Assembly: GCF_009725235.1 (NCBI RefSeq)
Contig: NZ_WJFC01000055.1
Location: 3,768-67,767, forward strand
Reading direction: 5' to 3'
Source of the DNA: Scytonema sp. UIC 10036
GTDB taxonomy: Bacteria; Cyanobacteriota; Cyanobacteriia; Cyanobacteriales; Nostocaceae
DNA length: 64,000 bases
The translations under genes and the position numbers were made by a program. Under the pieces are notes generated by a model. The model searched no databases. It had not been told where the DNA came from and was given only the letters and a program-made list of their open reading frames with translations. Shown piece after piece: positions 44,182 to 54,089 of the stretch. Every line of letters begins with the position of its first letter. Within the stretch, counting starts at the first letter, position 1.

Positions 44182-44967
44182 TTAACCGGAACGGCGGCTA
44201 AGTAAGACTCTAGTAACAATGAGAACAATAAGAGCGATCGCTAAAACCAATGCCAAATTTCTTACAGTTGCCTTATCCCAATTTTTAACACCAACGGCAA
44301 CCAATGCCCAAACAGTAACCCCTGTATAAGCGCCGTCTTGATACTGGATTGCAATGGCTATAGTAACAACAGCTGCTACTATCAACAAAATCAACGTCCA
44401 TACTTCTGCAGAAATCCCCCCTCCATTCCAATTTTGAGCATACAAAGCACAAGCCACATTCACAATTGTTGCTACACTAATCCATCCCAAGTAAATACTA
44501 ATAGGAAAGTGTACGCACCACTTTTTAATACGAGATACAGGATTTTTCCCAATTTCCAATCGCAAGTAGGCAACAATTAGAGGTAGCAAAATGCCTAACA
44601 TTGCGACTACTGAAAGAAAAAAGAGTCTATCTAGAAAAAGATATACCCAGATACTTTGAGCTAGACTGGCGATAACCAGTAAATAACCTATATTGCGTAA
44701 ATCGGGATCTTGCTTTTGATTGGGAAGAAACTGATAAACTGCAAAAGCAAACAAACCCAGGTAAATCAAACCCCAAATTGCAAAGGCATAGTTAGCAGGA
44801 ATAATTAGAACATTTCTAAATAATGTATTAGAAATTTCACCAATACTTAGCCCATTTAATGGAAAAATATTAGAGATAACATTCACTACAAAAGCGGTTG
44901 CGATCGCACCTAGTGTAAGAATTTGACGAAGAAAATCATTGTCTAATCGGAAGTTAGACTGCTGCAT
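44182..44967 (-). CDS. TspO/MBR-like tryptophan-rich membrane protein
   Basis: A 261-residue protein with seven to eight hydrophobic helices. AFAIWGLIYLGLFAFAVYQF, IASLAQSIWVYLFLDRLFFL and YLGWISVATIVNVACALYAQ carry the Trp/Asn pattern of the tryptophan-rich sensory protein group, here with extra C-terminal helices compared with five-helix TspO. TspO proteins bind tetrapyrroles and take part in stress or light responses; the role of this longer form is not known. It lies 20 nt after the ArnT-like gene and is probably co-transcribed with it. Confidence 0.75.
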   Translation of the reverse strand: MQQSNFRLDNDFLRQILTLGAIATAFVVNVISNIFPLNGLSIGEISNTLFRNVLIIPANYAFAIWGLIYLGLFAFAVYQFLPNQKQDPDLRNIGYLLVIASLAQSIWVYLFLDRLFFLSVVAMLGILLPLIVAYLRLEIGKNPVSRIKKWCVHFPISIYLGWISVATIVNVACALYAQNWNGGGISAEVWTLILLIVAAVVTIAIAIQYQDGAYTGVTVWALVAVGVKNWDKATVRNLALVLAIALIVLIVTRVLLSRRSG

Positions 44968-44986
44968 GGTTTTGGTTCAACAATAT

Positions 44987-46678
44987 CTATTTTTCTTTTA
45001 GCTTATCGTTATTTAGAAGTTGAATTAAATTGACCTTTTGGACGGTACCAACAAGACGATAAGGCTGAGATACCAAAGTCATTTTTTTTGCAGGAATCCA
45101 AGCATAGCTAGCAGCCGGAAGTTCAGAAACTTGTTGTACCTTCTGTCCGTGATGAGGGGTGTAGAAATTCAACAAAACTCCAGTTTTTCCACCAATTTGG
45201 ACAAAATAAACGGGTGAAGAAGACAAAACTTGAGCAATCTCAGGCTGATGAATAAAAGCTTTCAAATCTGGATTATAGTCACCTATGATACCAGTACTAC
45301 CAGCAACAGCCAAAGTTAACCAAGCAGGAATTAACCACCCTGCTATCCAATAGCGAACTGTTAAAAACTTTTGATCGTAATGATAACGAGCAATCCAAAT
45401 TGCAAGTAAAATCAGCCAACCTATTCCCAATACCAATCCCATAGTCGCATACTTGCGAACTTCTGCATCACCTATAGTAAAAGCCACAACACCTGCTACT
45501 GACAGTACAACACCCAATCCACCAAAGGCATAACTGAGATTTCGGGCTAAGGAGGAGGGGGTGAGGGAGTGAGGGATTCCTTGTGTATTTTGTCTCCTTG
45601 TTCCTTTGTCAGTCTCCATGACTAAACGAAAATTGGTATAACCTCTACCCAACCAATTCAAACCCACAGCACCCAGTAAAGCAATGAACGGATAGAGGGT
45701 GAGACTGTAGTGAGGTAAGCGAGTCGGGAAAAGAGTTAGTTCGACAAATAAAGTCAGAGGAAAACCAATAAGGAGGAGATGGTAGCGAGGAATGGGGCGG
45801 CGTAGAACTACGCCCAAGCCTAAAAGACTCACAAAAAACCAGGGAAATGCTCGAACTGGTAAGTTCCAGAAATAAAACTCCAACCCATTATTATTCCGAT
45901 CGCCAGAACTCAACTTCATTACAAAGTTGATTAATTCTGCAAAACCGTTTTTGCCATAGTGGTGAAAGTTGAGCCAAAGCCAGATACCAGTAGGAATTAA
46001 ACCTACGACAAATCCCAAGTACAACATTGGGTTGGTGAGATGACGATGGCGGCGATGCTCCCAAATTAGGTAAGGTAGCAAAGCGACGATGGGTAAGACA
46101 ATCATGAAGCTTCTCACTAAGAAGCCCAAACCAAAACTTAAACCAGCAAGAAAACTCCAGAAAAAGCGGTATCGGGGATGTAGTTCTGCTTTTAAGAAAG
46201 ACCAAATAGCCAAAAGTACCAAGAAAATCATAGGTACATCGGGTGTACCCAAGCGACTGTACTGCAACCAAAGGAATTCAACACTTAAAATGGCAGCAGC
46301 TAACCAACCCACTTTTTTGCCTAAGAGAATTCTGCCGATTTCGTATAATAGTAACACGCTGAGAATGCCTGCCATCGCACTTGGCAGTCGCACGCTGGTT
46401 TCATTAATCCCGAACAAGGTATAGGCACTGGCTATTAACCAGTAGGGACCGGGAGTTTTATGATGGGGTGTTGACCATGGATGTATCCAGTCACCTGACT
46501 CTACCATGAAACGCGATCGCCAAGCATAAAGCCCTTCATCATGTGCCATCAAGCTGTCTTGCCCCGAGTTAAACAGCAGTAGCGGCAGTGTCCAAAGTAA
46601 CAAGCTTATATAAGGAAAACCCCATAATATCTCAGTAAAAACCCTATTACGATAAATACATTGTGCTTTATACAACAT
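44987..46678 (-). CDS. ArnT/PMT-like (GT39-type) membrane glycosyltransferase
   Basis: A protein of about 563 residues from the ATG at 46678 (a TTG at 46696 is less likely). SLMAHDEGLYAWRSRFMVES holds the acidic DE of the first periplasmic loop, and HHKTPGPYWLIASAYTLFGI, TSVRLPSAMAGILSVLLLYE and the helices after them match the GT-C fold that moves sugars from polyprenyl-phosphate donors onto lipids or proteins. About 12 hydrophobic segments are followed by a periplasmic C-terminal domain (SSPVYFVQIGGKTGVLLNFY). Acceptor unknown. Confidence 0.85.
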   Translation of the reverse strand: MLYKAQCIYRNRVFTEILWGFPYISLLLWTLPLLLFNSGQDSLMAHDEGLYAWRSRFMVESGDWIHPWSTPHHKTPGPYWLIASAYTLFGINETSVRLPSAMAGILSVLLLYEIGRILLGKKVGWLAAAILSVEFLWLQYSRLGTPDVPMIFLVLLAIWSFLKAELHPRYRFFWSFLAGLSFGLGFLVRSFMIVLPIVALLPYLIWEHRRHRHLTNPMLYLGFVVGLIPTGIWLWLNFHHYGKNGFAELINFVMKLSSGDRNNNGLEFYFWNLPVRAFPWFFVSLLGLGVVLRRPIPRYHLLLIGFPLTLFVELTLFPTRLPHYSLTLYPFIALLGAVGLNWLGRGYTNFRLVMETDKGTRRQNTQGIPHSLTPSSLARNLSYAFGGLGVVLSVAGVVAFTIGDAEVRKYATMGLVLGIGWLILLAIWIARYHYDQKFLTVRYWIAGWLIPAWLTLAVAGSTGIIGDYNPDLKAFIHQPEIAQVLSSSPVYFVQIGGKTGVLLNFYTPHHGQKVQQVSELPAASYAWIPAKKMTLVSQPYRLVGTVQKVNLIQLLNNDKLKEK

Positions 46679-46884
46679 TGAATTAAACCCAGCCAAATTT
46701 TTATTTGGCTCCTTGAGTGTTTGTATCTATTTATAGAATACGTATTGTGGTATCAAAATTGTTGCCAACGAAAATGGGAATTGGGCATCGGGAATTGGGA
46801 ATTGGGCATCGTAAAAGCTATTCAAGACAGCATTACCCCATGCCCATAGCCCATAGCCCATAGAACTACCTTGAAAAAACATTT

Positions 46885-47529
46885 ATGCCATTAAGACCAG
46901 AGCAACGCGATAAGCTAGACATTACAGATGACAAGCTGTTTTACGAATATCCCCGCTTCGTCACTCATGTGGATGAAGGTTTTATTCAACAGCTAATTGA
47001 CTTGTACCGCGAGCGACTCAAACCCAACACCCGTATCTTTGACATGATGAGTAGTTGGGTATCCCACCTACCAGAAGAGATGGAATTTGAATATGTGGAA
47101 GGACATGGGCTAAATGCTGAAGAACTAGAACGCAATCCACGGTTGAATCATTACTTCGTACAAAATCTCAACGAAAACCCCCAACTTCCTTTACCAGACC
47201 AAAATTTTGATGCCGTACTCAACTGTGTTTCCGTGCAGTACTTACAATATCCAGAAGCAATTTTTTCAGAAATTCACCGCATTCTTAAACCGGGTGGTGT
47301 AGCAATTATCAGCTTTTCCAACCGAATGTTTTTCCAAAAAGCAATTCAAGCGTGGCGCGAGGGTAGTGAAGCGAGTCGAGTTGCACTGGTGAAAAGTTAC
47401 TTCTCTTCTGTACCGGGCTTTTCTCCTCCTGAGGTTATTGCACGCCAGTCAACAGCTCCCAATTTACTACAGTGGTTGGGAGTTGGAGGGGGAGATCCAT
47501 TCTACGCTGTCATAGCACACCGCAATTGA
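46885..47529 (+). CDS. SAM-dependent methyltransferase
   Basis: A 214-residue protein. Motif I is atypical (NTRIFDMMSSWVSHLPEEME), but NFDAVLNCVSVQYLQYPEAI is motif IV-like and RILKPGGVAIISFSNRMFFQ is the usual post-motif strand of class I methyltransferases. It starts MPLRPEQRDKLDITDDKLFY. Substrate unknown. It is monocistronic, with simple GGGAATTGGG-type repeats in the upstream gap (46770-46815). Confidence 0.75.
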   Translation: MPLRPEQRDKLDITDDKLFYEYPRFVTHVDEGFIQQLIDLYRERLKPNTRIFDMMSSWVSHLPEEMEFEYVEGHGLNAEELERNPRLNHYFVQNLNENPQLPLPDQNFDAVLNCVSVQYLQYPEAIFSEIHRILKPGGVAIISFSNRMFFQKAIQAWREGSEASRVALVKSYFSSVPGFSPPEVIARQSTAPNLLQWLGVGGGDPFYAVIAHRN

Positions 47530-47719
47530 GAATGGCGATTGGGGATTAGGGATTTGCGACTGGGGACTGGGTTTTTCCTTAACCCCTAACTCCTAACCCC
47601 TAACCCCGACCTTACGGTAGTTGCACTCAAAAGTTATTAGAAAGTAAATTTTTCAAGTAAACACTACAGGAAAGCAGATAATAAATTGCCTGTAAGTTAA
47701 GCACATGGAGGAGGCAAAG

Positions 47720-48232
47720 ATGATTTTCCCTCGTGTCCGTAGAGTATTGGTGGCTTTGTTGTTATGTTTGTTACTAGTGACAACGGGGTGTGCAACGAAA
47801 GCCCCCGGACGATTCGATCAAGTACAGCAAGAAAGTAGCAGGCAAAAAAGCGGTCAAGCTGTCGCTAAAGAAGCAACCCAAGGTAGCGAATTTAACAAAT
47901 TCTTCCCCTCTGCTGGTGATGGTTACCAACGAGTTTTTACCCAAGAGAAAAAAGGCTTTGCTGAAGCTAAGTTGAAGCAAGACGGTAAAGATATAGCCAT
48001 GTTAGCCATTTCTGATACAACGAGTGTTCCAGGTTCGGCTGCTACCTACTCAAATAGCACAACAAAAATAGCCGGTTATCCCGCACGCCAATTGGGTAAT
48101 ACTCAAACATCAGTACTGGTAAACAATCGCTACCAAGTCAAAGTGATTTCCCGCGATCCGTCATTTACAGCAAGCGATCGCGAAGCATGGATACAAAAAT
48201 TCAACCTTGATGGTTTGGCAAAACTGAAATAA
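47720..48232 (+). CDS. Small lipoprotein of unknown function
   Basis: A 170-residue protein from the ATG at 47720, chosen because GGAGGAGG lies just before it (an ATG at 47705 precedes that ribosome site). The lipoprotein signal ALLLCLLLVTTGC gives a lipidated Cys at about residue 23. The mature part (FNKFFPSAGDGYQRVFTQEK, EAKLKQDGKDIAMLAISDTT) is a two-layer-looking domain without a known family. Tandem heptamers follow it. Confidence 0.75.
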   Translation: MIFPRVRRVLVALLLCLLLVTTGCATKAPGRFDQVQQESSRQKSGQAVAKEATQGSEFNKFFPSAGDGYQRVFTQEKKGFAEAKLKQDGKDIAMLAISDTTSVPGSAATYSNSTTKIAGYPARQLGNTQTSVLVNNRYQVKVISRDPSFTASDREAWIQKFNLDGLAKLK

Positions 48233-48236
48233 GGCT

Positions 48237-48322
48237 AATGGCTAATGGCTAATGGCTAATGGTAAGAACGCAATTAACAACTAACAATTAGCAATTAGCA
48301 ATTAGCAATTAGCAATTAACAA
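48237..48322. repeat. Tandem heptamer repeats (STRR)
   Basis: Four copies of GGCTAAT are followed, after a short gap, by about five copies of AATTAGC, nearly the complement of the first series. Such short tandemly repeated repetitive sequences are typical of heterocystous cyanobacteria. Confidence 0.85.
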
Positions 48323-48347
48323 ACTACATAACAACAAGGAGTATTTT

Positions 48348-49235
48348 GTGGCTAAACCTATTTTTGAACTGGTTGACGAGCTACCAACCGGCGGTTTGAC
48401 AGTGTCAATGTTGAACTCTCTGGATTTCGTAGCTCCGGGCCAATGGCACAATGTGGTTGGATTTGTCAATACCATCAAAACTGTAACTGGCGAAACTGAT
48501 GACGCCCTAATTCAAGCGATTGGTGAAAGAGCAATTTATCTCTACAACGATCGCTCTCAAGGGTACCAACGCGCCATGTGGCTTTATCAAACTGTTGACA
48601 GCACAGATAGAGCACTTGGTGCGGCAGCGTTAGCGAATAAAGTCGGTGAAAAAATTCCTCTTTTTGGCTTTCTCAACAAAGTAACTCCCAAATCTGATAA
48701 AGCCCAAACTATTGATTTATGTATAAAGTTAGTTGCCGAGTTGGTAGCTTTCTGTCAAATCAATGGTATTCCTGGAGACAGTATTGGAGATTTTGTTGCT
48801 TCTTTAGGTGAATATAGTGGTGAGTCGCTCATCCGTATGGTTGCCTTAGTTTGTGTAGATGGCTTACTGCCTCTTGGTCCTGATTTTATCAGCACAGCAT
48901 TATCCAGAATTAGCCAGACAAACCCCCAAGAATTGGAACAGAATGCCACTTACCAAAACATTCAAGATGCAATTCCTGGTGGTGATTCTCGCGGAAAACT
49001 TAACTTTATTGGGGAAAGCTTTGACTCAGTTAAGGGTTGGATGAGCGGTTTGGTTGCTTCCAATGGTTTAACGCCACAAAAAGTTGCTCACAACTTGCAA
49101 AGCTTCCTTGATGTTGCAGATGAGAATCTAGACTATTTAGCTGCATTCCTGGATGTTTCAACCAACTACTACGAGCATACAGGGACACAAACTTTAGCAC
49201 GCCGTCTTATTGAACGGGCATTTGCTGAAATTTAA
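48348..49235 (+). CDS. All-helical conserved protein of unknown function, 295 residues
   Basis: It starts at GTG (MAKPIFELVDELPTGGLTVS) with AACAAGGAG just upstream. The protein is almost wholly helical: APGQWHNVVGFVNTIKTVTG, YQRAMWLYQTVDSTDRALGA, IDLCIKLVAELVAFCQINGI, ESLIRMVALVCVDGLLPLGP and LDYLAAFLDVSTNYYEHTGT. No signal peptide or catalytic motif is seen and the moderately hydrophobic helices suggest a compact bundle. It is not an orange carotenoid protein. Probably restricted to cyanobacteria. It has its own upstream region with heptamer repeats. Confidence 0.75.
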   Translation: MAKPIFELVDELPTGGLTVSMLNSLDFVAPGQWHNVVGFVNTIKTVTGETDDALIQAIGERAIYLYNDRSQGYQRAMWLYQTVDSTDRALGAAALANKVGEKIPLFGFLNKVTPKSDKAQTIDLCIKLVAELVAFCQINGIPGDSIGDFVASLGEYSGESLIRMVALVCVDGLLPLGPDFISTALSRISQTNPQELEQNATYQNIQDAIPGGDSRGKLNFIGESFDSVKGWMSGLVASNGLTPQKVAHNLQSFLDVADENLDYLAAFLDVSTNYYEHTGTQTLARRLIERAFAEI

Positions 49236-49357
49236 TTCTTACCAAGTATTCACCTAAAATCAGCCTAATGGCTGGTTTTTAAACCTCATCAGTTACGTAT
49301 ATTGATACAGGTGATGTGCTTGTTCTTTTTCCGTGAAGGCACGGCAGTGCCGTGCCC

Positions 49358-50095
49358 TTACTTCGGTAATTTGACTCCCTGTACTATTACAGGCATATGC
49401 GGTTCAAAATTCCGGAAATTTTCCACTTTATCAAACTTCCCTGTTGCGGAGGCTGTGTCAAAGGCAGTTGTAATGACGTACAGGGCTTTACCGTCAAAGG
49501 CAACATAACCGCGATGTTCTTCATGAGATCCACCTTGTTTTTTCAGCCCTGCAAATCCGTAGTACACTCCCTTCAGTTTACCGACTTGTACTGTTTGAGG
49601 GGGCTGGGATGAGAAGGTAATTTTGTTGCTGTACTCTCCCTTACGATCTTTTGCCAAAACACTGTAGTGCTCAGAAGTCCAAAGTTTCAGTGCTGAGGTT
49701 ACCTGGTTTTGGTTCTTCGGGTCTTGGTAATCTATTTTAGAATTTGCTGGAATACCGACTTGTACCAGCATTTTTTGAAAATTTGGTAGTTTGTCTAAAG
49801 GGTATACTCCCATCTCAACTGTACCCAAAACTTTTTCTTGAGAAGATACGCAGAGTAAAGGTGCAGTTCCTTCACAAGGTGAAACACTCCAGCCCGATGG
49901 GGCGCTCGTTTTCCCTAAGATTGTCTTCCAGATATTGCCTTGAGTTGCTTGTGAGTTAGCAGCACTCCCTTGTACAACCGCAGGTTGCTGCGATTTATGG
50001 GCAGCTGAAAACTTAGAGAAAGCTTGTATCAAGCCAAGTGGTGTTAATACTGAAACAACAAGAGCACCAAGGAGAACGTGATAGAGTCTTAACAT
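49358..50095 (-). CDS. Exported or membrane-anchored protein of unknown function
   Basis: A 245-residue protein from the ATG at 50095 (MLRLYHVLLGALVVSVLTPL, signal or anchor). A low-complexity linker (SAAHKSQQPAVVQGSAANSQ) precedes a soluble domain with WKTILGKTSAPSGWSVSPCE, GTVEMGVYPLDKLPNFQKML, HRGYVAFDGKALYVITTAFD and NFRNFEPHMPVIVQGVKL. No family recognised; two cysteines in SPCEGTAPLLCVSS may form a disulphide. Convergent with the helical-protein gene upstream. Confidence 0.65.
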   Translation of the reverse strand: MLRLYHVLLGALVVSVLTPLGLIQAFSKFSAAHKSQQPAVVQGSAANSQATQGNIWKTILGKTSAPSGWSVSPCEGTAPLLCVSSQEKVLGTVEMGVYPLDKLPNFQKMLVQVGIPANSKIDYQDPKNQNQVTSALKLWTSEHYSVLAKDRKGEYSNKITFSSQPPQTVQVGKLKGVYYGFAGLKKQGGSHEEHRGYVAFDGKALYVITTAFDTASATGKFDKVENFRNFEPHMPVIVQGVKLPK

Positions 50096-50293
50096 AAGTT
50101 TTATAAATATAATTCGTTTTACCATTTTAGATTTTGGATTTTAGATTTTGGATTGAAAAAGCCTTAGTTGGGCTTAATTTTAACCAACGATCTGTTGCAT
50201 TCCTGTTTCAAAATGGTACGAGTTAGCAGATAACATTATCTGCTAGCTTTGTGGATATCTTATGAAGATTCAGCTATTTCTTCTCGTGTTCCG

Positions 50294-50400
50294 GATTTGT
50301 CATTTGTCATTTGTCATTTGTCATTTGTATACATTATTCTCCCTTGTCCCCATGTCTCCCTTATCCCCCATGTCTCCCTTATCCCTATTCCCTACCCCTA
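50294..50400. repeat. Tandem heptamers and pyrimidine-rich repeats
   Basis: About five copies of ATTTGTC are followed by CCCATGTCTCCCTTATC-type tandem units. This is simple-sequence filler between genes. Confidence 0.8.
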
Positions 50401-51099
50401 CCCCCTAGGACAGGTTTTGTTAGCAAAATCACATTGATAAATGTAAGGTTCCTGCCAACTTAAGGGAATTTCTAGCAAGTCTCTTGTACCTGTCATAGCT
50501 TGCCCGATAAATAGTAACAAGGCAATGCAATTTAAAATTGTGTGGACTGTACGCCAACGATTCGATCTATCTTTGTAAATATCAGGCACAATTGCTAGAG
50601 AAAAAATCATCAGCAAAGCAGCTGCTATTCCGTAGTAGTAATGAGACCAGTACCATTCATTGTCTCGGCGAAAGACTCCATCCTGATAGCCAAGAATAAC
50701 TATACCCGCACCCGTTAAAGTAGCAAATATTCCCCGCCATAGCGGTGGTTTGACACGATACAGTAAGACTAAAGAAACAATTGTAACCACAAACATTACA
50801 AAAATAAAAGTAACCTGGAAAGCATCTTTAGCCCACAATTGATTTTTGATAATGTTTTTCCCAATTGGATAAGCAAGCCCTATTAATACTAATCCCACAA
50901 CTGCGCCTGTTAGCCAATTCCCAAGCTGTCTGTGTTCTACTCCTACTACAGGCGGAATCTTGCTTTTCTGCGAATTTTTGGATTCCAAGCGTCGCTGACG
51001 TGTTTGCCATGCAAAGTTAACTACCATGCCAATTAGAGGAAATACGAAAAAGACTGCGATCGCTGGATGGACAAGACCAAGAAAATCTGCTAACTCCAT
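50398..51099 (-). CDS. DUF4079-type membrane protein
   Basis: A 233-residue protein with five to six hydrophobic helices: FLGLVHPAIAVFFVFPLIGM at the start, WLTGAVVGLVLIGLAYPIGK, VTFIFVMFVVTIVSLVLLYR, YGIAAALLMIFSLAIVPDIY and ILNCIALLLFIGQAMTGTRD. It matches the cyanobacterial/plastid DUF4079 family, with a heme-like His arrangement (HPAIAV, HTILN) but no proven function. The C-terminus with WQEPYIYQCDFANKTC is exposed. The start is clear from the hydrophobic N-terminus. Confidence 0.75.
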   Translation of the reverse strand: MELADFLGLVHPAIAVFFVFPLIGMVVNFAWQTRQRRLESKNSQKSKIPPVVGVEHRQLGNWLTGAVVGLVLIGLAYPIGKNIIKNQLWAKDAFQVTFIFVMFVVTIVSLVLLYRVKPPLWRGIFATLTGAGIVILGYQDGVFRRDNEWYWSHYYYGIAAALLMIFSLAIVPDIYKDRSNRWRTVHTILNCIALLLFIGQAMTGTRDLLEIPLSWQEPYIYQCDFANKTCPRG

Positions 51100-51574
51100 A
51101 GAACACCTTTTTACACAAACTTGTTTAGCGCGAACACTGTAATTTCGTTTTTTTCAATCCTAAAACACAACCTATGGTGTATTTAGCTACTTTAAGGCAA
51201 CCGACCGAGCAACACTCCTTCTCAAATTTATTGCTAAGGTTACTTTAAACTGTATTTTCAGCAGTTAAATGAATGCAAGCTGAGAATTTTTTCAAAAAAT
51301 CCCCTGAGTTCCAAGAATTGATTTCTCATAGCATTCTACTCCTGACAACCAAGTTATTAATTTTTGTTGCAGAACCTTCGTATTTTGTTGTAAAGTATAT
51401 CAAATGTTTACAATGGTGTTGACTTTAAGAATTCACCAAACTTGACCAAGCGTAAACTCGTACAAGCTCGAAAATTTTGTTTATGGAAAAAAAGAAGTTG
51501 ATTCACAAGTGTGAGGATTAACTGAACTTCAGTCACTGGTTACTGCTCATTGGTCATTGTTAAGGGATTTCAAA

Positions 51575-53845
51575 ATGATAATTACAAAGTTGAGTAAATA
51601 CAGCCTCAAACTTGTTCGTCAGCGAGGTTTCCAAGTCCATACAGCAACATTTTTTCTATTAAGCATCTTTGTCTTATTTGGTGCTGTTATTGCAGCGTGG
51701 TTTGCAGGTGACGAGGTAATCGGTCATGCTTTTGCGGAGATTAATGAATGGCAAAAGAACCCGCCGGTTTGGTTAACTGTGCCAATGGTGCCAAAACAGT
51801 ATTTACTAGCACCCACTGTGTTGCTATTCCTATCTGTCTTGGCGATTGTAAAAATTTCTCCCCAACCTCAGGCTTGGTCTCGAAGGTTTGTAGTAGGAAT
51901 TTTACTGTGCTTGACTTTGCGTTATGTTCTTTGGCGATCGCTTTCCACGCTCAATTTAGCTAATCCTCTCGTAGGCGTTTTCAGCGTAGGGCTATTCGTG
52001 TTTGAAATGTTCACGCTCCTGAATACGATTATTCAGCTATTTCTGATGCTTAATATCACAGATCGCCGTCAGGAAGCAACTAGAAAATCGCTCGCCGTTC
52101 TTCATGGAATCTTTACGCCATCCGTTGACATTTTAATACCAACGTATAACGAACCCGCTTTTATTTTGCAGCGTACAATTATTGGCTGTCAAGCACTAGA
52201 CTACCCTAAGAAAAAAATCTATCTTCTGGATGATACCAGCCGTCCGGAAATGAAACAATTAGCTAAAGAATTAGGATGTGAATATGTAACACGTCCGGAT
52301 AACAGGTATGCCAAAGCGGGAAATTTGAATCATGCTGTATCTCAAACTGATGGCGAGCTGATTGTTGTTTTTGATGCAGATTTTGTCCCCACTAAAAATT
52401 TCCTGACCCGCACAGTTGGCTTCTTTCAGGATGAAAATATAGCACTCGTGCAGACACCTCAAAGCTTTTATAATGTTGACCCTATAACCCGCAACCTTGG
52501 CTTAGAAAATATTCTCACTCCAGACGAAGAAGGATTTTATCGTCAACTCCAACCTATTCGTGATGCAGCAGGTAGCTTAGTTTGTTGTGGTACTTCCTTT
52601 GTTGTTCGACGCAGTGCATTAGAAAGTGTGGGTGGGTTCGTGACAAATTCTTTAAGCGAAGACTATTTCACGGGAATTCGTTTATCTGCTCGAGGCTATA
52701 ACTTAATTTATCTCAACGAACAATTGAGTGCAGGTTTAGCGGCGGAAAACATTGCTGCTTATGTAACTCAACGACTGCGTTGGTCAAGGGGTACATTGCA
52801 AGCATTTTTTATTAAATCCAATCCTTTAACAATTCCCGGATTGACTCTCATCCAACGATTGGGTCATTTGGAAGGATTGTTGAACCACTCTAGTAGTATT
52901 GCTCGTGTTTACTTCCTTTTGATACCACTTGCCTACTTATTTTTAGGTGTGATTCCCATTCATGCAACCGCAGTGGAAATTCTATATTTCTACCTACCTA
53001 TTTATATAGTAAATCTGACAGTTTTTTCTTGGTTAAATTACCGATCGCGCTCTGCTTTACTGTCAGATATTTATTCCCTAATTTTGTGTTTTCCCCTTGC
53101 ATTGAATCAAATAAAAGTGATGCTAAATCCCTTTACTAAAGGATTTAAAGTCACACCAAAAGGACAAACAAGTGATAAATATTATTATAACTGGCAATTA
53201 GCAATTCCTTTGATTATTTTATTTCTTGCTACCGCCCTTGGCTTGTGCCGGAGTTTAGGAATGTTTATGTTAGATAGTTCTTGGACTGCGGCAGTCTCAC
53301 CAGAACTAGATTTAGAAGTTAAAGGTATTCGATTAGGTTGGTATTGGAGCGCATATAATTTAATAACGATCGCTATTTCTCTCCTGGTATTACTAGATGC
53401 ACCCAAATTAGACAGATATGAATGGTTTGATTTGAGAAGAGTCGTTCGGCTACAGTTTGGAGAACAAAATTTTTGGGGAGTATCAAGAATGATTTCAGAA
53501 GGAGGAGTGGAAATTGCTCTCACGCAAAAGCCTCCCTTTGATTTAGTTGAAAATGTACCTGTAAAGGTAGAAATTACAGAAGAAAACTTACTGCTGGATG
53601 CACAAATATTGTGGACTGGTTTGAAAGATGAAACTTCGACAGTAAGAGTTAGATTTGAATCAGTCAGTTTGCCCCAACAACGCCGACTTGTGGAAATGTT
53701 ATTTTGTCGTCCCGGACAGTGGAAGCGCAACAACGTACCAGGAGAGTTCGGTTCGTTGTTGTTGATCTTGAAAATTTTGTTGAAACCGCGCATTCTGTTT
53801 AATAGAAAAGTCGTGCGTACTCCCCTTGCTGTTGCTAAAATTTGA
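51575..53845 (+). CDS. Cellulose-synthase-like GT2 enzyme with PilZ domain
   Basis: A 756-residue membrane protein from the ATG at 51575. N-terminal helices precede a GT2 catalytic domain with VDILIPTYNEPAFILQRTII, IYLLDDTSRPEMKQLAKELG, LIVVFDADFVPTKNFLTRTV (DxD), LSEDYFTGIRLSARGYNLIY (ED) and VTQRLRWSRGTLQAFF (QxxRW), the beta-glucan synthase signature. More helices follow, then a PilZ-like domain starting near FDLRRVVRLQFGEQNFWGVS, which in BcsA binds cyclic-di-GMP. It should make cellulose or a related glucan at the inner membrane. No bcsB or other partner gene is adjacent. Confidence 0.9.
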   Translation: MIITKLSKYSLKLVRQRGFQVHTATFFLLSIFVLFGAVIAAWFAGDEVIGHAFAEINEWQKNPPVWLTVPMVPKQYLLAPTVLLFLSVLAIVKISPQPQAWSRRFVVGILLCLTLRYVLWRSLSTLNLANPLVGVFSVGLFVFEMFTLLNTIIQLFLMLNITDRRQEATRKSLAVLHGIFTPSVDILIPTYNEPAFILQRTIIGCQALDYPKKKIYLLDDTSRPEMKQLAKELGCEYVTRPDNRYAKAGNLNHAVSQTDGELIVVFDADFVPTKNFLTRTVGFFQDENIALVQTPQSFYNVDPITRNLGLENILTPDEEGFYRQLQPIRDAAGSLVCCGTSFVVRRSALESVGGFVTNSLSEDYFTGIRLSARGYNLIYLNEQLSAGLAAENIAAYVTQRLRWSRGTLQAFFIKSNPLTIPGLTLIQRLGHLEGLLNHSSSIARVYFLLIPLAYLFLGVIPIHATAVEILYFYLPIYIVNLTVFSWLNYRSRSALLSDIYSLILCFPLALNQIKVMLNPFTKGFKVTPKGQTSDKYYYNWQLAIPLIILFLATALGLCRSLGMFMLDSSWTAAVSPELDLEVKGIRLGWYWSAYNLITIAISLLVLLDAPKLDRYEWFDLRRVVRLQFGEQNFWGVSRMISEGGVEIALTQKPPFDLVENVPVKVEITEENLLLDAQILWTGLKDETSTVRVRFESVSLPQQRRLVEMLFCRPGQWKRNNVPGEFGSLLLILKILLKPRILFNRKVVRTPLAVAKI

Positions 53846-54089
53846 AGACCCCCATCTCGATCGAAAGACCCCCATCTCGTTCCCAGGCTCCGCCTGGGAA
53901 TGCCTTGGGAGAGGCTCCGCCTCCTAACTCAGTCCACAAGCTCTGCGGAGCCTGCTGTGCTGCATTTTGTACCTCTGACTGGGAACGAGAGATAGCATCC
54001 TTCAAGAAGTCGGGAATTTCAATCCCAAATTCCAAATCCCAAATCCAAATCCCAAATCCCAAATCCAAAATCCCAAATCCAAAATCATC
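53846..54089. repeat. Repeat-rich spacer between the glucan synthase and recQ genes
   Basis: It contains AGACCCCCATCTCG twice, the palindromic TCCCAGGCTCCGCCTGGGA, and a series of AATCCCAA/ATCC units (about 54020-54088). All are typical of cyanobacterial intergenic repeats; no gene is visible. Confidence 0.75.

Noticed and set aside
48348..49235. Idea that this is an orange carotenoid protein
   Set aside because: It lacks the OCP N-terminal helical signature and the NTF2-like C-terminal domain.
48237..50330. Short tandem repeats at 48237-48322 and 50294-50330 as possible CRISPR
   Set aside because: Units are 7 bases with no spacers; they are ordinary STRRs of heterocystous cyanobacteria.
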